Assembly (NCBI GenBank): GCA_965218945.1 | Contig: OZ244718.1 | Coordinates: 744,001 to 808,000, forward strand | Reading direction: 5' to 3' | DNA: 64,000 bases | DNA from: DAOUJW01 sp965218945 | GTDB lineage: Bacteria > Chloroflexota > Dehalococcoidia > Lucifugimonadales > UBA2985 | Shown: positions 46,439-54,156 of the stretch, piece after piece | Numbering within the stretch: position 1 is the stretch's first letter | Layout: each line of letters opens with the position of its first letter | Program-made: the position numbers and the translations under genes | Notes under the pieces: generated by a model | The model's database searches: none | What the model saw: the letters and a program-made list of their open reading frames with translations, nothing else | Told to the model about the DNA's origin: nothing

Positions 46439-47416
46439 ATGAAGCTTCAGGAGACGCTGGACAAGAGCCGTCTGATAGACTTCTACAGGCAGATGCTTCT
46501 CATAAGGATCTTCGAGGAGAGGTGCGCGGAGCAGTATATGCTGGGGAAGATCCGCGGCTTCCTCCACCTGTACATAGGCGAGGAGGCTATAGCCGTAGGC
46601 TCCATATCCGCCCTCGAACCCAAGGACTACATAGTCACCCACTACCGCGACCATGGCCACGCCCTGGCCCGCGGCATGGATTCCAAGGCCGTTATGGCTG
46701 AGCTGTTTGGCAAGGCTACCGGGTCCAGCAAGGGCAAGGGCGGCTCCATGCACCTCTTCGACGCCGGCAGGAACTTCATGGGTGGCTATGCGATAGTCGG
46801 AGGGCAGCTTCCCCTGGCCGTCGGGCTGGCGCTGGCCTCGAAGTACAAGGGCGAAGACAGCGCGGTGCTGGTCTACCTTGGAGATGGCGCAATCAACGAG
46901 GGGGAGTTCCACGAGTCGCTGAACCTGGCGTCCCTGTGGGAGCTGCCGGTCATCTTCTTCGTCGAGAACAACCTGTACGGCATGGGCGCGCCCGTTGAGG
47001 AGACCCTGGTCTTTCACGACGAGATTTACAAGGCTGCCGACATTTACAAGATTCCATCCAAGAGGGTGGACGGCATGGACATAATGGCGGTGCGCGAGGT
47101 CACGCAGGAGGCGGTGGAGCGTGCGCGGACTCAGGGCAAGCCATTCTTCATAGAGGCTATGGCCTACAGATTCCGGGGCCACTCTATGGCCGACCCCGCA
47201 GAGTACAGGACCAAGATGGAGGAGGAGCGGTGGCGGTTGAGAGACCCGCTCCCCGTGTACAGGAACCAGCTATTGGAAGACGGGTTGGCGTCCGGTGAGG
47301 AGTTGGATACGCTCAATAGCGAGGTTGAGGCGGAAGTTGAAGAAGCCATCAAGTTCGCAGACGAAAGTCCCTTCCCTGAACCCGACGCGCTATTCGAGGA
47401 CATCTACGCGGAGTAA
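46439..47416 (+). CDS. pdhA: Pyruvate/2-oxoacid dehydrogenase E1 component, alpha subunit
   Basis: The E1 alpha subunit binds thiamine diphosphate and decarboxylates a 2-oxoacid with the beta subunit. The 325 residues show RIFEERCAEQYMLGKIRGFLHLYIGEEAIAVG, HYRDHGHALARG, GKGGSMHLFD, the ThDP/Mg motif GDGAINEGEFHESLNLASLWELPVIFFVENN, and the phosphorylation-loop-like YRFRGHSMADPAEYR. This is the E1 alpha of the PDH/acetoin dehydrogenase type; the two cannot be separated by eye. It overlaps nothing and is three bases from the E1 beta start. Confidence 0.94.
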   Translation: MKLQETLDKSRLIDFYRQMLLIRIFEERCAEQYMLGKIRGFLHLYIGEEAIAVGSISALEPKDYIVTHYRDHGHALARGMDSKAVMAELFGKATGSSKGKGGSMHLFDAGRNFMGGYAIVGGQLPLAVGLALASKYKGEDSAVLVYLGDGAINEGEFHESLNLASLWELPVIFFVENNLYGMGAPVEETLVFHDEIYKAADIYKIPSKRVDGMDIMAVREVTQEAVERARTQGKPFFIEAMAYRFRGHSMADPAEYRTKMEEERWRLRDPLPVYRNQLLEDGLASGEELDTLNSEVEAEVEEAIKFADESPFPEPDALFEDIYAE

Positions 47417-47419
47417 GAC

Positions 47420-48391
47420 ATGCCTCAGATCACCTACAGGGACGCAGTAACCCGGGCCCTTAGAGAGGCCATGCAGGATGAGCGGGTTTTCCTCATGGGC
47501 GAGGACGTGGGAGAGTACGGGGGCGCGTACGCCGTAACCAGGGGACTGCTGGCGGAGTTCGGGCCAAAGCGCATCCGCGAGACACCCATAGCCGAGTCCG
47601 TGATAGTCGGAGCGGGTACTGGAGCGGCAATGGCCGGCTTGAGACCTATCGTGGAGCTGATGACCATCAACTTCAGCCTTCTGGCAATGGACCAGATAGT
47701 GAACCACACCGCCAAGCTTCGCTATATGTCAGGTGGACAGCTGACTTCGCCCCTCGTGATACGAACCGTGACCGGCGGCGGAGCTTCGGTGGCGGCCACC
47801 CACTCGCAGAGTCTGGAGGGTTGGTTTGCCTCCGTGCCCGGGTTGAGGGTGGCAGTGCCCTCCACGCCTTACGACGCCCTGGGCCTGTTCAGGTACTCCA
47901 TGCAGCAAGAGGACCCGGTAATCTTCGCGGAACACGCCCTCCTCTACGGCACACGCGGTGAGGTGCCGGACGAGCGCTACGTCATTCCATTCGGTAGGGC
48001 GGACGTCAAGAGAACCGGCAGCGACGTGACCATCGTGGGCTACGCACGCATGGCTGTGGTGGCAATGAGGGCTGCGGAGGAGCTTGAGTCCCGCGGCATA
48101 AGCGCCGAGGTGGTGGACCTGCGTACCCTGTCTCCCCTGGACGCCGACACTGTTCTGGAGTCGGTGAGGAAGACGGGCCGCGCAGTCGTCGTGGAGGAGA
48201 CGTGGTACACGGGCGGCTTTGGGGCCACGGTCGTGGACCTGATACAGGCCAGAGCCTTCGACTCTCTGGACGCGCCCGTGACGAGGGTGGCCGGCGCAGA
48301 GGCGCCAATGCCTTACTCCCGCTACCTGGAGCAGTCTGCCATTCCGGACGAGAACAAGGTCATCCGGGCCGTCGAGCAAATGTTGAGCTAG
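47420..48391 (+). CDS. pdhB: Pyruvate/2-oxoacid dehydrogenase E1 component, beta subunit
   Basis: This is the 323-residue beta subunit of the heterotetrameric E1. Typical features are ITYRDAVTRALREAMQDERVFLMGEDVGEYGGAY, RIRETPIAESVIVGAGTGAAMAGLRPIVELM, FSLLAMDQIVNHTAKLRYMSGGQ, and the C-terminal transketolase domain with VTIVGYARMAVVAMRAAEEL and VVDLRTLSPLDADTV, ending in VVEETWYTGGFGATV. The Glu that activates ThDP lies in the first of these regions. A complete beta subunit adjacent to alpha supports a functional E1. Confidence 0.94.
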   Translation: MPQITYRDAVTRALREAMQDERVFLMGEDVGEYGGAYAVTRGLLAEFGPKRIRETPIAESVIVGAGTGAAMAGLRPIVELMTINFSLLAMDQIVNHTAKLRYMSGGQLTSPLVIRTVTGGGASVAATHSQSLEGWFASVPGLRVAVPSTPYDALGLFRYSMQQEDPVIFAEHALLYGTRGEVPDERYVIPFGRADVKRTGSDVTIVGYARMAVVAMRAAEELESRGISAEVVDLRTLSPLDADTVLESVRKTGRAVVVEETWYTGGFGATVVDLIQARAFDSLDAPVTRVAGAEAPMPYSRYLEQSAIPDENKVIRAVEQMLS

Positions 48392-48420
48392 CAGCATCTT
48401 CGGTTAGGAGGCGCAATAAA

Positions 48421-49656
48421 GTGGCAACTACAGTCGTTATGCCTCAGATGGGCTTCGACATGCAGGAGGGCACCATCGTCCGCTGGCTGAAACAGGAGGG
48501 GGACGAGGTCAGCCGGGGAGAACCCATTGCGGAGATCGAGACCGACAAGGCCATTGTGGAGATGGAGGCCTTCGCCTCCGGCGTTCTGCTGAAGACTGTA
48601 GTCGGCGAAGGGCAGACCGTTCCGGTCGGCCAGACCATTGCCGTAATCGGGAGTCCCGGGGAGCCTCTGCCGGACCTTGAGTCGGCCCCCGCAGCGCCAA
48701 CCGAGACCGAGGCCCCGCAGGAAGCGCCGGCCGTTGTAGAAGAGGCTGTAGCAGCCGAGGTTCCTGCCGCCGCCGAGCAGGTGAGGGCATCCCCGCTGGC
48801 GCGCAGGCTGGCTGAGGAAAAGGGCATCGACCTGGCGCGGATCAGCGGAAGCGGCCCGGGCGGGCGTATCACCCGCGACGACGTTCTTGCATTCGACTCG
48901 CAAGCGACGGAGACTGCCCCAGTCGCGCCTGCTGCACAAGCGGTCCCAGCATCTGCCGCAGCAGGAGGCCCGGACTTCGAGATCATGCAGATGTCCAGAA
49001 TGCGGCAGACCATCGCCCGCAGGACAGTTCAGAGTATGCAGGAGGCGCCCCATTTCTACGTCACCGCCGATGTGGATATGACCTTGGCGCTGACCCTCAG
49101 ACAGCAACTGAACGAGAAGCTGGCCGGCGAGGCCCGCGTCTCCATCAACGACATGATCATCAAGGCGTGCGCCCTTGCCCTGGTCAAGTACCCCACCTTC
49201 AACTCCTCATTCCAGGGTGACCACCTGAGGGTGTACAAGCAGGTGAACATCGGGATTGCCGTCGCTCTTGAGCAGGGTCTGCTGGTGCTGTCCCTTGGCG
49301 ATTGCCGGGACAAGTCCCTGGCGGACATCTCCAAAACCAGTCGTGAGGTGGTGGAGCGCGCCCAAGCCGGCGTCCTGCGTGAGGAGGACTATACAGGGGG
49401 CACCTTCAGCATCAGCAACATGGGAATGTTCGATGTCGATGCCTTCTCAGCGATCATCTACCCGCCGCAGGCCGCGGTCCTGGCAGTGGGTACGGTGCGC
49501 AAGCAACCGGTGGTGCGGGACGACCAGATTACCGTTGCCCAGGTGATGAAGGCTACCCTCTCCACCGACCATCGCGTCGCCGACGGCGCGCAGGCCGCCG
49601 AGTTTGCAGTGGAGGTCAAGCGACTGCTGGAGAACCCCGTCAACCTGCTGGTGTGA
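48421..49656 (+). CDS. pdhC: Dihydrolipoamide acyltransferase (E2) of the same 2-oxoacid dehydrogenase complex
   Basis: This is a 411-residue E2 core. The start is GTG at 48421 with AGGAGG nine bases upstream; an upstream frame extension inside pdhB is excluded. The lipoyl domain (1-80) has the modified Lys at K43 in ETDKAIVEME. An Ala/Pro/Glu-rich hinge follows (about 85-115), then the peripheral-subunit binding domain near 120-160 (ASPLARRLAEEKGIDLARISGSGPGGRITRDDV), a second hinge, and the acyltransferase domain with the catalytic DHRVADG box (H384, D388). It has only one lipoyl domain. It ends 9 bases before the convergent HEPN-like gene. Confidence 0.94.
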   Translation: MATTVVMPQMGFDMQEGTIVRWLKQEGDEVSRGEPIAEIETDKAIVEMEAFASGVLLKTVVGEGQTVPVGQTIAVIGSPGEPLPDLESAPAAPTETEAPQEAPAVVEEAVAAEVPAAAEQVRASPLARRLAEEKGIDLARISGSGPGGRITRDDVLAFDSQATETAPVAPAAQAVPASAAAGGPDFEIMQMSRMRQTIARRTVQSMQEAPHFYVTADVDMTLALTLRQQLNEKLAGEARVSINDMIIKACALALVKYPTFNSSFQGDHLRVYKQVNIGIAVALEQGLLVLSLGDCRDKSLADISKTSREVVERAQAGVLREEDYTGGTFSISNMGMFDVDAFSAIIYPPQAAVLAVGTVRKQPVVRDDQITVAQVMKATLSTDHRVADGAQAAEFAVEVKRLLENPVNLLV

Positions 49657-49665
49657 GGGGCTGGC

Positions 49666-50049
49666 CTAAGAACTTGCCAGCGCCTCTGCGTCCATGATGT
49701 ACTGGATGGTCTCGCGAATGCGCCGCCCCGTCACCTCAAGGGGTTCGCAGAGGCCGAGGTAGAAGCACTGACCGTGCAGTTGCCCTTGCCTGGTGAAATA
49801 GCGCCCCACCAATATCTTGAGCCGGTTGTCGTTGTGCGCCAGTGCGTCCAACCCGACTCTGGTCTCCAAGGTCTTGAGTGGTTCCTCGCCGGTGTGGGCC
49901 AGAATCAGGGCGTTGGTGGCTCGCAGAGTCGCGCACCACGCTTTCTCAGCGGCGTCACGAATGTCGCCTTGCTCCAGCCGTTCAAGCGCCTCGGAGTGTA
50001 CCTGGCGGGCGTCTGCAAAAATCCTGTGTACGTCGGCGGTTATGGTCAT
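49666..50049 (-). CDS. HEPN-like protein, tandem copy 1 (diverged)
   Basis: This is a 127-residue helical protein with the pattern EALERLEQGDIRDAAEKAWCATLRATNALILA of HEPN/PaREP1-type proteins. Near residue 87-92 is RQGQLH, an R-x4-H motif found in RNase-active HEPN domains. HEPN proteins are often toxins or accessory nucleases with a nucleotidyltransferase partner; none is present here. Compared with copies 2 and 3, the first 57 and last about 18 residues are nearly identical, but residues about 58-108 differ strongly. The ATG at 50049 matches the start position of the other copies. The same 17-base inverted repeat precedes all three starts. Confidence 0.78.
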   Translation of the reverse strand: MTITADVHRIFADARQVHSEALERLEQGDIRDAAEKAWCATLRATNALILAHTGEEPLKTLETRVGLDALAHNDNRLKILVGRYFTRQGQLHGQCFYLGLCEPLEVTGRRIRETIQYIMDAEALASS

Positions 50050-50056
50050 GGGTAGC

Positions 50057-50073
50057 AACCTTGGCTAAAGGTT
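50057..50073 (-). promoter_or_regulatory. Leader inverted repeat, HEPN copy 1
   Basis: AACCTT-TAGCC-AAGGTT on the minus strand, a perfect 6-5-6 inverted repeat, ends seven bases before the start codon. Its right arm contains AAGG, which could act as ribosome-binding site and be hidden in the hairpin. Confidence 0.5.
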
Positions 50074-50091
50074 ATCACGGACGACAAGCGA

Positions 50092-50475
50092 TCAGGCGCC
50101 TGCCAGCGCCTCTGCGTCCATGATGTACTGGATGGTCTCGCGGATGCGCCGCTCAATGAGGTCAACCGGTTCGCATATGCCGAGGTAGAAACAGTCGCCA
50201 TGTAGGGAGCTCTGCCTAGAGTAGTAGCGATTCACCAGAGACTGGACTTGGCTGTCTCTTTGGGCCAGTCTCTCCAAACCAATCCTGCTGTAGGTAGTTC
50301 TTTCTGGTTCCTCGCCGGTGTGCGCCAGAATCAGGGCGTTGGTGGCCCGCAGAGTCGCGCACCACGCTTTCTCGGCGGCGTCACGAATGTCGCCTTGCTC
50401 CAGCCGTTCAAGCGCCTCGGCGTGTACCTGGCGGGCGTCTGCAAGAATCCTGTGTACGTCGGCGGTTATGGTCAC
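50092..50475 (-). CDS. HEPN-like protein, tandem copy 2
   Basis: This is a 127-residue paralogue, almost identical to copy 3 in protein and DNA. It contains GDIRDAAEKAWCATLRATNALIL and the R-x4-H motif R87-QSSL-H92. The start is GTG where copy 3 has ATG, the only difference at the initiation site. Differences from copy 3 are a few substitutions (for example Leu11 and Ala19 in place of Phe11 and Ser19). The unit is repeated at an exact distance of 426 bp. All three genes point the same way, away from the YCII-like gene. Confidence 0.78.
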   Translation of the reverse strand: MTITADVHRILADARQVHAEALERLEQGDIRDAAEKAWCATLRATNALILAHTGEEPERTTYSRIGLERLAQRDSQVQSLVNRYYSRQSSLHGDCFYLGICEPVDLIERRIRETIQYIMDAEALAGA

Positions 50476-50482
50476 GTTTCAC

Positions 50483-50499
50483 AACCTTGGCTAAAGGTT
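50483..50499 (-). promoter_or_regulatory. Leader inverted repeat, HEPN copy 2
   Basis: This has the same perfect 6-5-6 inverted repeat and the same seven-base spacing to the start codon (here GTG) as in copy 1. Confidence 0.5.
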
Positions 50500-50517
50500 A
50501 TCACGGACGACAAGCGA

Positions 50518-50901
50518 TCAGGCGCCTGCCAGCGCCTCTGCGTCCATGATGTACTGGATGGTCTCGCGGATGCGCCGCTCAATGAGGTCAACCGGTTCGC
50601 ATATGCCGAGGTAGAAACAGTCGCCATGTAGGGAGCTCTGCCTAGAGTAGTAGCGATTCACCAGAGACTGGACTTGGCTGTCTCTTTGGGCCAGTCTCTC
50701 CAAACCAATCCTGCTGTAGGTAGTTCTTTCTGGTTCCTCGCCGGTGTGCGCCAGTATCAGGGCGTTGGTGGCCCGCAGCGTGGCGCACCACGCTTTCTCG
50801 GCGGCGTCACGAATGTCGCCTTGCTCCAGCCGTTCAAGCGCCTCGGAGTGTACCTGGCGGGCGTCTGCAAAAATCCTGTGTACGTCGGCGGTTATGGTCA
50901 T
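50518..50901 (-). CDS. HEPN-like protein, tandem copy 3
   Basis: This is the upstream-most of the three minus-strand copies and the one nearest a possible promoter. It has 127 residues, ATG start, and GDIRDAAEKAW and RQSSLH motifs as in copy 2. Its N-terminus (residues 11 and 19, Phe and Ser) matches copy 1 instead of copy 2, so the copies look like a mosaic from gene conversion. In addition to the common 17-base inverted repeat, GTTATCTGTGATAAC, a second perfect inverted repeat, lies just upstream of it only. Function not established. Confidence 0.78.
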   Translation of the reverse strand: MTITADVHRIFADARQVHSEALERLEQGDIRDAAEKAWCATLRATNALILAHTGEEPERTTYSRIGLERLAQRDSQVQSLVNRYYSRQSSLHGDCFYLGICEPVDLIERRIRETIQYIMDAEALAGA

Positions 50902-50908
50902 GTTTCAC

Positions 50909-50925
50909 AACCTTGGCTAAAGGTT
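50909..50925 (-). promoter_or_regulatory. Leader inverted repeat, HEPN copy 3
   Basis: This has the same inverted repeat and spacing as in copies 1 and 2. Immediately upstream GTTATC-TGT-GATAAC forms a second perfect inverted repeat that is present only here; the other copies keep just one arm of it. Confidence 0.5.
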
Positions 50926-50980
50926 ATCACAGATAACGGGCGATTTCATCACAGGGCGGCCACAGCCTTGTAGCAGCAGA

Positions 50981-51304
50981 TCACATCGGTGGGGTCAGGT
51001 ACTCGCGCACCTCGATCTCGCAGCCTTCGGCGAAGCGCAGGTGGGGGTGACTCTGCACCATAGCAATCGCCGCCTCCATGCTATCCGCTTCCAGGATTGA
51101 GAATCCAGTTACGTTTGGATCTCCCTGGGAGCTCCCGGAGACGCCTACTCTCGTCCCTAAGTCCAGCATTCCTCCGAAATCAATGACGCCCTCACCCCAC
51201 TGCCCGAACCAGTCCATCCACGCCTTTCCGTCATCCGGAGTGGCCTTCGACATCTGCTCCCTGGCCGTCATGGGGGCCCGGTAAAGCACAACAAATCTAC
51301 TCAT
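50981..51304 (-). CDS. YCII-related domain protein
   Basis: The 107-residue protein fits the YCII/DGPF group: FVVLYRAPMT at the start, GKAWMDWFGQWGEGVIDFGGML, TGFSILEADSMEAAIAMVQSHPHL and a final EVREYL strand. These form small ferredoxin-like dimers; related proteins include YciI and sigma-factor-associated DGPF proteins, but the function is usually unknown. A conserved His-Asp pair of YciI is not obvious here. It is divergent from the tRNA-Ser/miaB unit. Confidence 0.83.
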   Translation of the reverse strand: MSRFVVLYRAPMTAREQMSKATPDDGKAWMDWFGQWGEGVIDFGGMLDLGTRVGVSGSSQGDPNVTGFSILEADSMEAAIAMVQSHPHLRFAEGCEIEVREYLTPPM

Positions 51305-51393
51305 CCTCTAAACCTCTCCTTAACTGTTCTCTTTGGGATTCAAGCTATGGGAATGTACCACTGGGCGTTGCCGGAAGCAAGCTAATCAAAACC

Positions 51394-51422
51394 TTGTAGC
51401 AGCGCGTTCCTTCTGCTATATT
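51394..51422 (+). promoter_or_regulatory. Promoter for tRNA-Ser (and probably miaB)
   Basis: TTGTAG at 51394-51399 and TATATT at 51417-51422 are separated by 17 bases. Initiation would fall near 51429, seven bases before the mature tRNA 5' end. Confidence 0.65.
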
Positions 51423-51435
51423 TAACATACAGGCA

Positions 51436-51527
51436 GGAGGGATCGCATAGTGGCCTAGTGCGGCCGCCTGCTAAGCGGTTAGGGGGCGAAAGCTCTCTCA
51501 TGGGTTCGAATCCCATTCCCTCCGCCA
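51436..51527 (+). tRNA. tRNA-Ser, anticodon GCT
   Basis: The acceptor arm GGAGGGA (51436-51442) pairs with TCCCTCC (51517-51523), followed by discriminator G and an encoded CCA (51525-51527). The anticodon stem CCGC/GCGG frames the loop CTGCTAA with anticodon GCT at 51470-51472, reading AGC and AGU codons. The long variable arm GGGGGC-GAAA-GCTCTC is typical of tRNA-Ser, and the T arm contains GGGTTCGAATCCC. The gene lies 30 bases before miaB. Confidence 0.96.
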
Positions 51528-51556
51528 GCCCTATTAAACGCCAGGGTAAAGCACAA

Positions 51557-52855
51557 ATGCCACAAACCCAGATGAGTTCCCAGAGCTACTATATCTGGAC
51601 CATCGGTTGCCAGATGAACAAGGCCGACTCCGAGCGGCTCGCCGGAGCCTTGGAGGGGCTTGGCTACCGGGAGTGCGCCTCGCCCAAAGAGGCGGGCGTC
51701 ATTGTCCTGAACAGCTGTGTCGTGCGGCAGAGCGCCGAGGACAAGGTCACTGGCATGATCACGTCCCTCAAGCCCCTCAAGCAGCGGGATCCTGAGCGGA
51801 TCGTCGCCCTGATGGGGTGCATGGTCGGCCCCAAGACCACCGAGCTCGAGCGCCGCTACCCTTACGTAGACGTATTCATGTCGCCCCAGCAGTATGCACC
51901 GCTCATCGACCTCATTGGAGGTCGATTTGGTATGGACACCGAGGGCTGCCTGCAGAACCTGGCCCCCGTCAGGCCGCAGGTCACCACCTACGTGCCCATC
52001 ATTCACGGGTGCGACGAGTTCTGCTCCTTCTGCATCATCCCATACAGGCGCGGCCGGCAGAAGAGTCGCCCGGTAGACGACGTTGTAAGGGAGGTGGAGC
52101 TTCTTGTGCAGCGCGGCGTCAGGGAGGTCACACTTCTGGGCCAGACTGTCGATGCATACGGCCTCGACCTGCCGGACGAGCCGGACCTGGCAGACCTGCT
52201 GGAGGCGGTACATCCCATCGACGGCCTGGAGCGGATTCGCTTTCTCACCTCCCATCCTCGCTTTATGAGCGACCGCATAATCCAGGCGGTTGCAGATTCG
52301 CCCAAGGTGTGCGAACATTTCAATCTACCCTTCCAGGCGGGAGATGACACGGTATTGAAGAACATGCGTCGGAGCTACACCCGTGACGACTACCGTCGGC
52401 TGGTCGACAGGATTCGGTCAGCTGTGCCCAACGTCTCCATGAGTACCGACGTCATCGTCGGTTTTCCGGGGGAGACGGACGAGCATTTCCAGGCCACTCT
52501 GGACCTCATTCGGGAGACCAGGTTCGACAAGGTGCACGCGGCCGCCTATTCGACAAGGCCCGGCACAATTGCCGACCGCAAGATGGAAGACGACGTTCCA
52601 GTCGACGAGAAGAAAGCCAGGCTTCAGGCCATTGAGGACCTGCAAGAGAGTATTGCCGCCGACATCAACGCCGGCCTGCTGGGACGCACAGTGGATGTAT
52701 TGGTGGATAGCCATAGCAAGGGTCAGTGGCAGGGGAGAACTCGCAGCGACAAACTGGTGTTCTTCCCCAGCCAAGCCGACCTCTTGGGAGAAGTGGTAAG
52801 CGTGAGCATTGGAAAGACCAGTCCCTGGTCCCTTCAGGGCGCTTTAGCCAACTAG
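51557..52855 (+). CDS. miaB: tRNA-2-methylthio-N6-dimethylallyladenosine synthase MiaB
   Basis: MiaB is a radical-SAM methylthiotransferase that adds a methylthio group to i6A37 of tRNAs reading UNN codons. The 432 residues show the N-terminal UPF0004 domain with WTIGCQMNKADSERLAG (C18 as first cluster ligand) and further Cys in NSCVVR and MGCMVG, then the radical SAM core with C152, C156 and C159 in HGCDEFCSFCIIPY, FLTSHPRFM, MSTDVIVGFPGETDE and a C-terminal TRAM-like domain with VLVDSHSKGQWQGRT. The GCQMN motif favours MiaB over RimO or MtaB. The start ATG at 51557 lacks a strong ribosome-binding site; 51572 is the alternative. It is probably transcribed together with tRNA-Ser, which is itself not an i6A substrate. 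Confidence 0.93.
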   Translation: MPQTQMSSQSYYIWTIGCQMNKADSERLAGALEGLGYRECASPKEAGVIVLNSCVVRQSAEDKVTGMITSLKPLKQRDPERIVALMGCMVGPKTTELERRYPYVDVFMSPQQYAPLIDLIGGRFGMDTEGCLQNLAPVRPQVTTYVPIIHGCDEFCSFCIIPYRRGRQKSRPVDDVVREVELLVQRGVREVTLLGQTVDAYGLDLPDEPDLADLLEAVHPIDGLERIRFLTSHPRFMSDRIIQAVADSPKVCEHFNLPFQAGDDTVLKNMRRSYTRDDYRRLVDRIRSAVPNVSMSTDVIVGFPGETDEHFQATLDLIRETRFDKVHAAAYSTRPGTIADRKMEDDVPVDEKKARLQAIEDLQESIAADINAGLLGRTVDVLVDSHSKGQWQGRTRSDKLVFFPSQADLLGEVVSVSIGKTSPWSLQGALAN

Positions 52856-52889
52856 CCCGCAATTTCGTAAATTAAGGTGGAGTGATCAA

Positions 52890-54095
52890 ATGACAACTAC
52901 AGAGAAACTTCCATATATTCCTCTAACGGAAACGGAGCAGTCAGCATTCTGTCGCATTGATGAGCCGCTGAACGTGAAGCCTCTGGCGGAGGAGTTCGCC
53001 GCCGTCGTGAGCTGGCAGAGCATTCCGGCAGAGTACCACTACCTCGGTGGCGAGGAGTTGGAGCGCCGCATCCGAGAGGCCAGGAGCATCCTGGGCAGCC
53101 GCGTCGTGGTCTTGGGCCATCACTATCAGCGGGACGAGGTCGTTCAGTTCGCCGACTTCCGTGGCGACTCCCTGAAGCTCTCCCAGCAGGCCGCGGCCCA
53201 GCCTCAGGCCGAGTACATCGTCTTCTGCGGTGTCCACTTCATGGCGGAGACGGCGGACATCCTCAGCGCGCCCCATCAGAAGGTCATTCTGCCCAACATC
53301 ACCGCCGGTTGCTCCATGTCGGACATGGCCCGCACCGACGATGTCCTCGACTGCTGGGACGACCTAACCGAGATCCTTGGCGACGGAGGCATAATCCCCA
53401 TTACTTACATGAACTCCACCGCCGCAATCAAGGCCCTGTGCGGCCGAAACAACGGCATTGTGTGCACCTCCAGCAACGCCCCGGCTGTGTTTAAGTGGGC
53501 CTATGAGCGTGGAGAGCGGATAGTCTTCTTCCCGGACCAGCACCTGGGACGCAACACCGGTCTGAAGTTGGGCGTTGGGCTGGACGATATGGTCGTGTGG
53601 AACCCATTCAAGCCCCTGGGCGGCAGCACGCCTGAGCAGCTTCAGAAGTCGAAGGTGGTCCTGTGGCAGGGACACTGCTCGGTGCACACCCGCTTCAGCG
53701 TGGCCCAGATAGAAAAGGCCAGGGCCGCCTACCCGGACATCAACGTGATTGTGCACCCGGAGTGCGTGATGGACGTGGTGAAGGCCGCCGACTGCGACGG
53801 CTCCACGGAGTTCATCATCAGGACCATCAACGAGGCGCCTTCGGGGAGCAAGTGGGCCGTGGGCACCGAGATAAGCCTGGTCAATCGCATTGCCCTGGAG
53901 AACCCGGACAAGCTGGTCTTCTGTCTGGACTCGGTTGTCTGCCCCTGCTCCACCATGTATCGCACCCACCCGGCATACCTGCTGTGGTCCCTGGAGCGAC
54001 TTGTGGCCGGAGAGGTGATCAACCGCATCACCGTAGACGACGAGACTGCCCACAACGCCCGCGTTGCCCTGGAGCGTATGCTGAAAGAGGTGTAA
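52890..54095 (+). CDS. nadA: Quinolinate synthase NadA
   Basis: NadA condenses iminoaspartate and dihydroxyacetone phosphate to quinolinate in NAD synthesis, using a [4Fe-4S] cluster. The 401 residues include VVLGHHYQRDEVVQFADFRGDSLKLS, the cluster ligands in FCGVHFMAE, VHPEC and CPCSTM, and conserved MADMA-like and NSTAAIKA motifs (CSMSDMAR, YMNSTAAIKALC). GGTGGAG precedes the ATG. It lies with nadC on the same strand but the two are separated by a toxin-antitoxin module. No nadB is in the window. Confidence 0.95.
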   Translation: MTTTEKLPYIPLTETEQSAFCRIDEPLNVKPLAEEFAAVVSWQSIPAEYHYLGGEELERRIREARSILGSRVVVLGHHYQRDEVVQFADFRGDSLKLSQQAAAQPQAEYIVFCGVHFMAETADILSAPHQKVILPNITAGCSMSDMARTDDVLDCWDDLTEILGDGGIIPITYMNSTAAIKALCGRNNGIVCTSSNAPAVFKWAYERGERIVFFPDQHLGRNTGLKLGVGLDDMVVWNPFKPLGGSTPEQLQKSKVVLWQGHCSVHTRFSVAQIEKARAAYPDINVIVHPECVMDVVKAADCDGSTEFIIRTINEAPSGSKWAVGTEISLVNRIALENPDKLVFCLDSVVCPCSTMYRTHPAYLLWSLERLVAGEVINRITVDDETAHNARVALERMLKEV

Positions 54096-54111
54096 GGGGA
54101 GAGGGGCTTGG

Positions 54112-54139
54112 CACATTCCTAAGAGACTCTCTGAATGTG
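54112..54139 (+). promoter_or_regulatory. Inverted repeat upstream of the RelE-type toxin-antitoxin genes
   Basis: CACATTC (54112-54118) and GAATGTG (54133-54139) form a perfect inverted repeat with a 14-base spacer, 18 bases before the first antitoxin-like gene. It could be the operator of the autoregulated module. Confidence 0.4.
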
Positions 54140-54156
54140 GTGGGACAGGTCTAGCA

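Larger units (their letters stand above)
49651..50928 (-). repeat. Three-unit tandem repeat, period 426 bp
   Basis: Three units (about 49651-50076, 50077-50502, 50503-50928) each hold one HEPN-like gene plus its leader. Starts, stops and leader inverted repeats are spaced by exactly 426 bases (starts at 50049, 50475 and 50901; stops at 49666, 50092 and 50518). Units 2 and 3 are almost identical including the spacer; unit 1 has a diverged middle. Confidence 0.85.

Noticed and set aside
44933..47182. 749-residue open frame on the minus strand
   Set aside because: It lies antisense to lpdA and pdhA, both of which carry complete family motifs. High-GC codon bias on the plus strand produces long shadow frames.
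51436..51527. tRNA-Ser as an integration (att) site
   Set aside because: I saw no duplicated tRNA 3' end and no integrase nearby; the next gene is the housekeeping miaB.
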